Below are positions 1-6,140 of a stretch of DNA of 11,735 nt, one piece after another. The notes under the pieces are model-generated. The model worked only from the letters and a program-made list of their open reading frames with translations. It was not told where the DNA came from and did not search any database. This stretch comes from an uncultured Eubacteriales bacterium (GTDB taxonomy: Bacteria > Bacillota > Clostridia > Christensenellales > CAG-138), in NCBI GenBank assembly GCA_900546845.1, contig UREK01000042.1, positions 1 to 11,735 on the forward strand. The letters are read 5' to 3'. The position numbers and the translations under genes are program-made. Each line of letters opens with the position of its first letter. Position 1 is the first letter of the stretch.

Positions 1-54
1 AATCCTCAGTCAGCGCTGCGCGCTGCCAGCTCCTTTGCCAAAGGAGCCTTTTGG
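1..54 (+). repeat. Two-hairpin repeat, copy R1
   Basis: The copy begins AATCCTCAGT. Hairpin 1 is CAGCGC (11-16) with GCGCTG (20-25). Hairpin 2 is GCTCCTTT (29-36) with AAAGGAGC (40-47), followed by CTTTT. Other copies lie at 107-163, 9439-9487, 9504-9552, 9604-9656, 9793-9847, 9861-9884 and 11657-11690. R1 faces R2, so 1-163 is bounded by long inverted termini like a small non-autonomous element (MITE). The window starts at the first base, so the true left end may lie outside. Confidence 0.8.
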
Positions 55-106
55 TTAATGCGCTTTCAAGCGTTGTCCGAATACGAAAACCGCTGGAGTT
101 CACCAC

Positions 107-163
107 CCCCAAACGCCCCCTTTTTGAAAGGGGGTGGCAGCGCGCGAGCGCTGACGGAGGATT
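107..163 (-). repeat. Two-hairpin repeat, copy R2 (inverted)
   Basis: On the minus strand it reads AATCCTCCGTCAGCGC, a 6-bp hairpin (CAGCGC with GCGCTG), then a C/T-rich and A/G-rich stem (CCCCCTTTT with AAAAGGGGG) and a short T-rich stretch. It is the inverted partner of R1. It lies about 50 bases downstream of the serine hydrolase stop at 212 and in the same orientation, so its second hairpin may double as that operon's transcript end. The T tract is short, so this is only a suggestion. Confidence 0.75.
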
Positions 164-211
164 GCCTGGCGGCGGATGTCGCGCGGCATATAATCCAGCG
201 GTTGCGCCCGT

Positions 212-1192
212 TCATTCCGCCTCGGCGATCATGGCCGCGACGTCCGAAAAATCGAAGCCCGTGCAGTGCTCCGCCACGTCGAAACACGTGGCAAGCCCGT
301 TCGCGCCGTTGGTGTGGATCAGGAGCGCGTCCCGCGTGTCCGGATCAAAGCAAACGAAGGATTTGAAGCCGCCGTTGTCGCCCCAATGCCAGATCAGCTC
401 CTTGTAAAGCCCCCAGCCCAGGCCCCACTCCACGCCGTGCCCTGCGGGGTTGCGCACCGCGCGCACGCGTGAAGCGAAGCGCTCCTCTGAAAGGAGCTGC
501 GTGAGGAACTTTGGATAATCTGCAATCGTCACATACAGCGAAAACGCCGCGTTCGGTTCCAGGCCAACCGTGTGCCGCGCGCTCCTGCGCTGGGGTTCCT
601 GCGCGCCCGCTTCGTCCCACGTGGCCGCAAGCGTGTGGTTGAGCGGCCGCGTCCAGATCATCGCAGCATCCTCCATGCCGAGGGGGTCGAACAGCTCCGT
701 TTGCAGCAGGTCATCCAGCCGGCGGCTGGTCAGGCGTTCCACCGCCGCCTGCAAAAACGCATAGCCGGTTCCGGAATACTGAAAGCCGCCGCCCGGCGCG
801 AACGAAAGCGGAAGCGGGCGCTTCCCCCAGTTGGGGAGCCCCGTGCCGTGAGAAAGTACATGCTCAGCCGTGGCTGCCGCAAAGCGCGGGTCCTCCGTAG
901 GCAGACCCTCCGGCAGGTATTCACACAGCGGCACATCCAGCCTGAGCACGCCCGCTTCCGCGAGCCGGAGCACCAGGTAGCCAAACACGGGCTTCGTCAG
1001 CGAAGCCGCCTCAAAATGCGTCCGCATCGTCACGGGGCGGTTGCGCACCGGGTCCGCGAGGCCGAGCGTCTCCGCCGCCACCTGCGCGCCGCCGCAGAGA
1101 AATGCCATCGCAAGCCCGGGAACCTTGTTGCGCGCCATCGAAGCCTGCGCCGTTTGCGCGGCCGTCAAAAGCCGCTGCCGGTCGATTTTCAT
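212..1192 (-). CDS. Serine hydrolase, beta-lactamase class C-like fold
   Basis: A 326-residue protein of the beta-lactamase/transpeptidase-like superfamily (class C beta-lactamases, DD-peptidases, D-aminopeptidases, class VIII esterases). Visible motifs are the nucleophile S64-L-T-K67, the family segment VLSHGTGLP near 112-120, Y139-S-G at the second catalytic position and H269-W-G at the third. The usual second motif is Y-x-N, so glycine at 141 departs from the standard and argues against a true beta-lactamase. There is no signal peptide, so it probably acts in the cytoplasm. The start at 1192 is supported by AAGGAGGGG shortly upstream. It begins 12 bases after the D-aminoacylase stop, so the two are co-transcribed, and its substrate is probably a D-amino-acid amide, ester or peptide. 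Fold is confident; substrate is inference. Confidence 0.9.
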   Translation of the reverse strand: MKIDRQRLLTAAQTAQASMARNKVPGLAMAFLCGGAQVAAETLGLADPVRNRPVTMRTHFEAASLTKPVFGYLVLRLAEAGVLRLDVPLCEYLPEGLPTEDPRFAAATAEHVLSHGTGLPNWGKRPLPLSFAPGGGFQYSGTGYAFLQAAVERLTSRRLDDLLQTELFDPLGMEDAAMIWTRPLNHTLAATWDEAGAQEPQRRSARHTVGLEPNAAFSLYVTIADYPKFLTQLLSEERFASRVRAVRNPAGHGVEWGLGWGLYKELIWHWGDNGGFKSFVCFDPDTRDALLIHTNGANGLATCFDVAEHCTGFDFSDVAAMIAEAE

Positions 1193-1204
1193 AGATACCC
1201 CTCC

Positions 1205-2737
1205 TTATCCGCGCGCCCGGCGCAGCACGCCGCCTGCGCGCGCGCCCGTATGGCGGCCGTTCTCCGCGGTGAGCACACCGTTGACGTATACCTTCAAAAT
1301 TCCCGCGCAGGCTTGCTGCGGGTTCGTGAAATCCGGCGTGTCCCTGAGCGCGTCGAAATCGAACAGCACCAGATCGGCGCACATGCCCCGCTTGATCGCC
1401 CCGCGCTCGGAAAGCCGGAGGCGCGCCGCCGGGAGCCCCGTTATCTTGTGCACGGCTGTCTCTAGCGGGAAAAGCCTCCTATCCCGGCAATAATGCGCAA
1501 GCACACGCACGAACGTGCCGTAATTGCGCGGGTGCGGCTTGCCCGGCTCGTCGAGCGGCATCGCGCCGCCGTCCGAGCCCGTCATCACGTAGGGCTGCTT
1601 CATGACATGCTCGATGTCCTCCTCGCACATGCCAAAGGAAATCTCGCCTACGTGGTCGTTCTCCGCAATCACGATGTCGATGAGCGCATCCGCAGGCTCC
1701 ACGCCGAGCCGCTGCGCGATCTCGGGGATGGATCGCCCCGCCATCCACTGGTTTTCCTCCGTCGTAACATAGGAAACGAACAGGTCGCCCCAGCGCCCGC
1801 GGTGGGATTCTTCCATTTCATCGCGCACCCGTGCGCGCAGCTCCGGATTCTTCAAGCGCTCCATCAGCGCAGGCACGCCGCCGTCAAACGCCCATTCCGG
1901 GATGTTGACCGAGAGCGTCGTCGCAGAAGCGCGGTACGGATACTGGTCGCACATCACGTCCAGCCCCTGCCGCCGCGCGCGCGCGATCATCGCGGTCGTC
2001 GTGAAGCAGCTCACCTGCCAATCCGGCTTATAGGTGACCTTGTGGTGGGAAATCTGCAGCGCAACGCCCGCTTCCCGCGCGATACGGAGCGCCTCCTCCG
2101 TCGCCCGTACGACGGTCCTGCCCTCGCCGCGCATATGCGTAGCGTAATAGCCGCCATAGGGCGCTGCCGCCTTTGCGACCTCGATGAGCTCTTCGGTGTC
2201 CGCATAGCTGCTGGGCGGGTAGATCAGCCCGGAACTGACGCCGAATGCGCCCGCCTCCATGGCCTCCGCCACAAGCTCGCGCATCCGCGCAAGCTGCGCC
2301 TGCGTCGGCTTTCCTGCGCCGTAGCCCATCGCGCAGGCACGCACCGCGCCATGCCCCACGAGCATGCCGAGGTTCACCGAGGGCGAAGCCTTTTCCACCG
2401 CGGAAAGGAACGCAGCCATGCTCGGCCATCCGCCTTCCTTCCCCTCCGGCGCAGGCCCGACGGACGCGCCGCAGTTCCCGGCAATCTCCGTCGTCACCCC
2501 CTGCAGGATGCGGCTTTCCGCCGTTGGGCATTTCAAAATGCTGTCGTCGCTGTGGGAATGGATGTCGATAAAGCCCGGCGCGAGGTAATGATCCGCTGCG
2601 TCCACGGTCTCGCGTGCCGGGCCGGTAAGTTTCCCGATCGCGGCGATCCGGCCGCCCTCCACCGCTATGTCGGCGCGATACCACGGCGCGCCCGTCCCGT
2701 CCACAACCCTTGCATTGCGAATGATCAGATCATACAT
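1205..2737 (-). CDS. N-acyl-D-amino-acid deacylase (D-aminoacylase)
   Basis: A 510-residue amidohydrolase of the D-aminoacylase family, which removes the acyl group from N-acyl-D-amino acids to give free D-amino acids using zinc. The N-terminal beta-sandwich starts MYDLIIRNARVVDG. Metal-site motifs follow in the family order: H60-S-H62-S-D, GNCG with Cys89 (matching the metal-bridging cysteine of Alcaligenes D-aminoacylase), H201 in YATHMRGEG, H231 in QISHHK, and D389 in TGSDGG. The C-terminal part has the usual ERGAIKRGMCADLVLFD segment. An in-frame ATG lies further upstream at 2827, but the ATG at 2737 begins the conserved family N-terminus and has AAAAAGGAG upstream, so it is chosen. The length is typical. 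First gene of an operon with the serine hydrolase; probably cytoplasmic. Confidence 0.95.
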   Translation of the reverse strand: MYDLIIRNARVVDGTGAPWYRADIAVEGGRIAAIGKLTGPARETVDAADHYLAPGFIDIHSHSDDSILKCPTAESRILQGVTTEIAGNCGASVGPAPEGKEGGWPSMAAFLSAVEKASPSVNLGMLVGHGAVRACAMGYGAGKPTQAQLARMRELVAEAMEAGAFGVSSGLIYPPSSYADTEELIEVAKAAAPYGGYYATHMRGEGRTVVRATEEALRIAREAGVALQISHHKVTYKPDWQVSCFTTTAMIARARRQGLDVMCDQYPYRASATTLSVNIPEWAFDGGVPALMERLKNPELRARVRDEMEESHRGRWGDLFVSYVTTEENQWMAGRSIPEIAQRLGVEPADALIDIVIAENDHVGEISFGMCEEDIEHVMKQPYVMTGSDGGAMPLDEPGKPHPRNYGTFVRVLAHYCRDRRLFPLETAVHKITGLPAARLRLSERGAIKRGMCADLVLFDFDALRDTPDFTNPQQACAGILKVYVNGVLTAENGRHTGARAGGVLRRARG

Positions 2738-2827
2738 ACCAGCAAACGCTCCTTTTTTGTTTGTGATTCGTCCTTTGCATCCCTGCGCTATACGGTTCGT
2801 TCCGTTCCGGTTTGGTTTATCCAACAT

Positions 2828-2856
2828 TGTCTATGCTACCATGGATTTTGCGTCAA
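2828..2856 (-). promoter_or_regulatory. Possible promoter of the D-aminoacylase operon
   Basis: On the minus strand TTGACG (2851-2856) is followed after 17 bases by TAGACA (2828-2833). The -35 is good and the -10 is weak. It lies about 90 bases upstream of the start at 2737, in the gap shared with the divergent ktrB. No better candidate is visible. Confidence 0.35.
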
Positions 2857-2910
2857 AGCAATATCCGCTCCGCTTCGCCTTTATTTTATCTCGCATGTTT
2901 GTATTCTGCG

Positions 2911-2919
2911 TGGTATAAT
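2911..2919 (+). promoter_or_regulatory. Extended -10 promoter of ktrBA, probably leaderless
   Basis: TGGTATAAT is a perfect extended -10 (TG at 2911-2912, TATAAT at 2914-2919). No good -35 is found at the right spacing, which fits an extended -10 promoter. Only 10 bases separate the -10 from the ATG at 2930, so transcription starting about 7 bases after the -10 would leave roughly 4 bases of leader and no room for a ribosome binding site. Confidence 0.7.
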
Positions 2920-2929
2920 AGGCCGCAAG

Positions 2930-4291
2930 ATGATTCGACCGTCGGAGCAAAAACGCTATCATAAGGGCATCAGCCCCATCCGGATCCTTCCGTTGGGCTT
3001 TCTTTGCGTCGCGCTGACCGGCACGCTGCTTTTGATGCTGCCCATTGCCTCCCGCGGGAAGCCGCTGAGCTTTTTCGACGCGCTCTTCACCGCAACGTCT
3101 GCCTCCTGCGTAACCGGCCTCGTCGTGGTCGATACGGGGACGTACTTCACGCTGTTCGGGCAGATCGTGATCCTCGCGCTCATCCAGATGGGCGGCCTCG
3201 GCTTCATGACAGCCGCGACGCTGCTGTTCCGTGCAACGCGCAGGCGCATCTCCCTGCGCAGCCGCATGACGCTCGCGGAATCCTTCGGGGAGGACCGGCT
3301 GCAGGGAATCATCCACCTCTGCATAAGCGCAGCCAAATATACCTTTTTCATTGAAGCCTGCGGCGCGGTGCTCCTGTGCCTGCGCTTCGTGCCGGATTAC
3401 GGGCTGCACGGCGTCTGGCTCAGTGTGTTCCACAGCGTCTCCGCCTTCTGCAACGCCGGGTTCGACCTGATGGGCGGCTTCTCCTCCCTCACGCGGTATG
3501 TGGGGGACCCGCTCGTGAACTTCACCATCATGGCGCTGATCGTCACCGGCGGCCTCGGCTTTTCGGTGATCGCCGAGCTCCGGGAGCAAAGGCGCTTCTC
3601 GCGCCTTTCCATGCACGCCAAGCTGGTGCTCCTGGCCTCCGGCGCGCTGATCCTCTTTGGCGCCGTGCTTTTCCTGGTGTTTGAAGCGGGCAATCCGGCG
3701 ACGATGGGCGGCCTCACGGCCCCGCAAAAAGCGCTGGCTGCGCTGTTCCAGTCCGTCACCTGCCGCACGGCCGGGTTCAACACCATCCCGCAGGAAACGC
3801 TCACGGACGCAAGCAAGTTCCTTTCATCCATCCTGATGATCATCGGCGGCAGCCCCGCCGGTACGGCAGGCGGCATCAAGGTCACCTCCGTGGCGGTGCT
3901 TCTGCTGACCGCCCATGCCTGCATCCGCAACCACCGGGATACCGAGCTGTTTGGCCGCAGGCTTTCCGCTGTTTCCGTGCGCCGGGCGCTCTGCCTTGCG
4001 ATCATCGCCGTGCTTGTGCTGTCCGCGGCGCTCATCGGCATCACGCTCGCAGAGCAGCATTCGCACGCGAATCTGGACTTCCTGGACTTCTTCTTTGAAG
4101 CGACCTCGGCGCTCGGCACAGTCGGCCTCACAGCCGGCCTGACCGTATCCGCCTCCACCTTCACGCGCGCGCTCCTCTGCGCCATGATGTATCTGGGCCG
4201 CGCGGGAATCATGACCATCGCGCTCGCCATCGGCGGGCGGACGGACGACCCCGCCGTCCGCTATCCGGAGGGCAACATTCTGATCGGCTAG
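2930..4291 (+). CDS. ktrB: Potassium uptake channel subunit, TrkH/KtrB family
   Basis: A 453-residue membrane protein with the four-fold M1-P-M2 layout of KtrB/TrkH potassium translocators, and the usual KtrB length. The four pore-loop filter segments are visible, with likely filter glycines G63 (SASCVTGL), G177 (FCNAGFD), G282 (TCRTAGFN) and G399 (SALGTVGL). The flexible M2 segment GGSPAGTAGG (about 306-315) is the known gate loop. The frame is open far upstream, but that part lies over the antisense D-aminoacylase and does not look like protein; the ATG at 2930 leaves a short basic N-terminus just before the first membrane helix. No Shine-Dalgarno is seen. The cytoplasmic partner, ktrA, follows 28 bases later, so the two form an operon for potassium uptake. 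Confidence 0.95.
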   Translation: MIRPSEQKRYHKGISPIRILPLGFLCVALTGTLLLMLPIASRGKPLSFFDALFTATSASCVTGLVVVDTGTYFTLFGQIVILALIQMGGLGFMTAATLLFRATRRRISLRSRMTLAESFGEDRLQGIIHLCISAAKYTFFIEACGAVLLCLRFVPDYGLHGVWLSVFHSVSAFCNAGFDLMGGFSSLTRYVGDPLVNFTIMALIVTGGLGFSVIAELREQRRFSRLSMHAKLVLLASGALILFGAVLFLVFEAGNPATMGGLTAPQKALAALFQSVTCRTAGFNTIPQETLTDASKFLSSILMIIGGSPAGTAGGIKVTSVAVLLLTAHACIRNHRDTELFGRRLSAVSVRRALCLAIIAVLVLSAALIGITLAEQHSHANLDFLDFFFEATSALGTVGLTAGLTVSASTFTRALLCAMMYLGRAGIMTIALAIGGRTDDPAVRYPEGNILIG

Positions 4292-4319
4292 CCTTGCACG
4301 CCGGGAAAGGAACCGCAAC

Positions 4320-4985
4320 ATGTCCAAACATGAAAAATCGTTTGCTATCATCGGCATGGGCCGCTTCGGCACCAGCGTCGCGGAGACGCTCTGCACCCTT
4401 GGCCACGAGGTTCTTGCCGTGGACCGTGATGAAGCGCGCGTCGCAGCCGTCGCGGATTCCGTAACGCATGCCGTCGTTGCGGATACCACGGACGAACGCG
4501 CGCTCCGGCGCATCGGCGTGCGCAATTTCGACTGCGTGATCATCAGCGTAGGCGATGACATCCGCGCCTCCATCCTGACAACCGTGCTCGTCAAGGAGCA
4601 GGGCGCGCAGCTCGTGATCGCCAAAGCGGCCGACCGGCTGCACGCGCGCCTGTTGGAAAAGACCGGCGCGGACAAGGTCGTCCTGCCGGAGCACGAGGCC
4701 GGCGTGCGCCTCGCGCGTTCCCTGGTTTCGGGCAGCATCATCGACTACCTCGATCTTTCCGACAAATACAGCATCAACGAGACGCTGATCCCCGCGGCAT
4801 GGATCGGCAAAACGCTTGTTGAGATCAACGTGCGCAACCGCTTCGGCGTTTCCGTGATCGCCATCCGCCGCGGCGAAGAGATCATTGTAACGCTCGACCC
4901 GAAAGCGCCGCTCCGCGCGGGCGACGTGCTCGTGATGATCGGCGCGAACGATTCGCTTACGCGCATCGGCCATGGGGACGTGTAA
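4320..4985 (+). CDS. ktrA: Potassium uptake regulatory subunit, RCK protein KtrA
   Basis: A 221-residue cytoplasmic RCK protein that forms the gating ring under KtrB. The N-terminal half is a Rossmann domain with nucleotide-binding G12-M-G14-R-F-G17 and, after the second strand, D35-R-D, the acidic position that contacts the ribose of NAD(H) or ATP. The C-terminal half (about 135-221) is an RCK_C (TrkA_C) domain, which in Firmicutes homologues can bind cyclic di-AMP; that ligand is family knowledge, not seen here. The length is usual for KtrA. The start at 4320 has GGGAAAGGAA a few bases upstream. The gene lies 28 bases after ktrB and probably has no promoter of its own. No terminator with a clear T tract follows. 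Confidence 0.95.
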   Translation: MSKHEKSFAIIGMGRFGTSVAETLCTLGHEVLAVDRDEARVAAVADSVTHAVVADTTDERALRRIGVRNFDCVIISVGDDIRASILTTVLVKEQGAQLVIAKAADRLHARLLEKTGADKVVLPEHEAGVRLARSLVSGSIIDYLDLSDKYSINETLIPAAWIGKTLVEINVRNRFGVSVIAIRRGEEIIVTLDPKAPLRAGDVLVMIGANDSLTRIGHGDV

Positions 4986-5021
4986 GGAACAGAACAGCAG
5001 GGTTCCCCCGCAACGGACGGA

Positions 5022-5050
5022 TTGACAAGTATGCCCCTGTCCCGTATAAT
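5022..5050 (+). promoter_or_regulatory. Perfect sigma-A promoter of the tRNA-Arg gene
   Basis: TTGACA (5022-5027), a 17-base spacer and TATAAT (5045-5050) match the housekeeping consensus exactly. Its placement about 55 bases before the tRNA, with no open frame between, assigns it to the tRNA. Such an ideal promoter is common for stable RNA genes. Confidence 0.93.
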
Positions 5051-5058
5051 AAATGTTG

Positions 5059-5096
5059 CTTTTCAGCCGCCGCAGCGAGCGGCGGCCCCAGAAAAG
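5059..5096 (+). other. Hairpin in the tRNA precursor leader
   Basis: CTTTTC (5059-5064) pairs with GAAAAG (5091-5096), and inside it GCCGCCGC (5066-5073) pairs exactly with GCGGCGGC (5079-5086). The hairpin occupies nearly the whole 5' leader between promoter and tRNA, so it probably protects or presents the precursor for RNase processing. There is no T tract, so it is not a terminator. Confidence 0.6.
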
Positions 5097-5104
5097 ATAC
5101 CCCT

Positions 5105-5181
5105 GTCTCCGTAGCTCAGCAGGATAGAGCGTTCGCCTCCTAAGCGAAAGGCCGCGCGTTCGAATCGCGCCGGGGACGCCA
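5105..5181 (+). tRNA. tRNA-Arg, anticodon CCT, reads AGG
   Basis: A 77-base cloverleaf. The acceptor GTCTCCG (5105-5111) pairs with CGGGGAC (5171-5177), with one G-T pair, then discriminator G and an encoded CCA (5179-5181). The anticodon stem TTCGC with GCGAA encloses the loop CTCCTAA (5137-5143), whose middle bases CCT (5139-5141) are the anticodon. The T arm GCGCG-TTCGAAT-CGCGC is perfect, and the D arm contains TAGCTCAG. It is a single-gene unit with its own promoter and terminator. No copy of its 3' end is seen elsewhere in the window, so there is no evidence of an attachment-site duplication. Confidence 0.96.
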
Positions 5182-5182
5182 G

Positions 5183-5224
5183 AAATCGACAAACTTCGAC
5201 AAGAGGTTTGTCGATTTTCTTTTG
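5183..5224 (+). terminator. Rho-independent terminator after tRNA-Arg
   Basis: AAATCGACAAAC (5183-5194) pairs perfectly with GTTTGTCGATTT (5206-5217), with an 11-base loop and the T-rich tail TTCTTTTG. It starts two bases after the tRNA CCA end. Confidence 0.9.
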
Positions 5225-5227
5225 CCT

Positions 5228-5256
5228 TTTACTTTCTCCTGGCTGTGTGCTATACT
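5228..5256 (+). promoter_or_regulatory. Promoter before the truncated VanZ-like ORF
   Basis: TTTACT (5228-5233), a 17-base spacer and the extended -10 TGCTATACT (TATACT at 5251-5256). It lies just after the tRNA terminator and 45 bases before the ATG at 5301, so the fragment may still be transcribed. Confidence 0.65.
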
Positions 5257-5300
5257 GGCTGCAGGAAAGCGGCAAATCGGGATTTGAAAAAGGTGTTACT

Positions 5301-5441
5301 ATGAAATACTTGATAGATTTTACGGCTTTGGCTCTCTTGTATGCTTTTGTTTTTTTCCGCAAGTGGAAAATCAAAGGCAAAGATATATTGCTTGTCAACA
5401 CACTCCCGTACTGCCACTTGATTTCGCAACTCTGCTGCTGA
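5301..5441 (+). pseudogene. Truncated N-terminus of a VanZ-like membrane protein
   Basis: A 46-residue reading frame with a ribosome binding site (AAAAAGGTG, 5 bases before the ATG) and a promoter. It starts with a membrane helix (about residues 3-19), followed by a basic turn FRKWKIKGKD and ILLVNTL. The helix plus basic turn plus LLVNTL pattern resembles the first part of VanZ-family membrane proteins, from memory of the family. After LLVNTL the frame runs into PYCHLISQLCC and stops, so the remaining helices are absent. I read it as a gene cut off near 5400, although a genuine small one-helix membrane protein cannot be excluded. Confidence 0.5.
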
Positions 5442-5463
5442 GCAAAACTTGCCCACTACCACT

Positions 5464-5610
5464 TCACCGCTTCCGCTTCTGCCATACGATGTCATAGCCC
5501 AGCGCATCCGCAAGCTCCACAGTCTCGTGGTAGCGTAGAGAACCGCGCCGCAGCTTGCCGGACAGGTTGGGAATGCTGACCTCCAGACAATGGCATGGTG
5601 GTGGAACGTA
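5464..5610 (-). pseudogene. C-terminal remnant of a small DNA-binding (HTH-type) protein
   Basis: The minus frame is open from just after a TGA at 5611-5613 to a stop at 5464-5466. The segment VSIPNLSGKLRRGSLRY, then ETVELADALGYDIVWQKRKR, resembles the recognition-helix end and C-terminus of small XRE-like proteins common in gut Clostridia, which often end ADALGYEIVWQK. The first half of the domain, including a start codon, is missing, and a stop lies just upstream inside a palindrome. Most likely the remains of an old gene. The assignment rests on recalled sequence character, not a search. Confidence 0.5.
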
Positions 5611-5630
5611 TCAATACGCTCCACCACCAT
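5595..5630 (-). repeat. 17-bp palindrome / strong hairpin
   Basis: ATGGTGGTGGAACGTAT (5595-5611) and ATACGCTCCACCACCAT (5614-5630) are inverted copies with one difference and a 2-base centre. Read as minus-strand RNA, the one difference becomes a G-U pair; read as plus-strand RNA it is an A-C mismatch. It therefore folds better in the minus transcript, where it lies about 50 bases downstream of the membrane protein stop at 5682. It may protect that transcript's 3' end. There is no T tract. Confidence 0.7.
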
Positions 5631-5681
5631 ATCTCATTCCTGTCCCCATGCTCTTAGATTTGATACTCACGAATGAAACGG

Positions 5682-6140
5682 TCAAAGGCATAAACCGATG
5701 AGAACAATTGAAAATGAGAAGTATGCCGCCGTCCAAAATACTGTCCCGAACAAACCCACCTTATCTTTCATGATGAGTTGATTCCACCCGAAACTTACCG
5801 CTGCGTAAACCGCAACCATCAACAGAAAATCAATGCCTGCGGCGACTTCACCATGCTTCGGAAGTTCCCGAAGCATTTCCAAATAACCGAATCGGATGAC
5901 GAACGGCTGCGGCAGGGCATAGAAAGCGGTTGCCGCGATGCCGCGCACCCGGCTTCCCGAACCGCACAGCAAAACAGCGATACGCACCGTGTTGCAGACC
6001 CAAAGAACAAGCAGCGCTCCGGCAAAAATAACGGCATACTCCACGATGCACTCCGTGACCACCTCGGCAAAGCATAACAGGACAGCCAAAACCGCAATAA
6101 GGATGATCAGAAGTATATGTTTGTCGAAAAAGAAAATCAT
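5682..6140 (-). CDS. Small integral membrane protein, unknown function
   Basis: I do not recognise this 152-residue protein. It has about four predicted membrane segments (near 8-25, 34-58, 100-120 and 128-150), with a basic, amphipathic middle part containing NTVRI and GSGSRVRG. Two cysteines (31 and 49) lie in or near the second segment. An exosortase-like reading (Cys, N-x-x-R-I, His) was considered, but the spacing does not fit. The start overlaps the upstream gene's stop by 4 bases (ATGA), and the ribosome binding site is poor, so translation is probably coupled to the B-box protein and the two products may work together in the membrane. Confidence 0.75.
   Translation of the reverse strand: MIFFFDKHILLIILIAVLAVLLCFAEVVTECIVEYAVIFAGALLVLWVCNTVRIAVLLCGSGSRVRGIAATAFYALPQPFVIRFGYLEMLRELPKHGEVAAGIDFLLMVAVYAAVSFGWNQLIMKDKVGLFGTVFWTAAYFSFSIVLIGLCL

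Noticed and set aside
1010..1192. Antibiotic-resistance beta-lactamase
   Set aside because: No signal peptide, an altered second motif and a D-aminoacylase operon partner make a cytoplasmic hydrolase more likely.
572..1465. A 297-residue plus-strand frame across the serine hydrolase and D-aminoacylase end
   Set aside because: It has arginine-rich low-complexity shadow composition and no family motifs, while the minus strand carries two clear enzymes with ribosome sites.
1493..2929. Long plus-strand open frame continuous with ktrB, suggesting a 900-residue fusion protein
   Set aside because: This part is antisense to the well-supported D-aminoacylase, is extremely rich in Arg/His/Ala like other shadow frames, and the TrkH fold begins only after the ATG at 2930.
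2740..2929. Cyclic di-AMP or other riboswitch before ktrB
   Set aside because: The promoter -10 lies only 10 bases before the ATG, so there is no transcribed leader to hold one, and no riboswitch core was recognised.
5682..6140. Exosortase/archaeosortase-like protein from Cys, N-x-x-R-I and His residues
   Set aside because: The spacing between the cysteine and arginine is too short, the protein is too short, and the usual ACSGI-type motif is absent.
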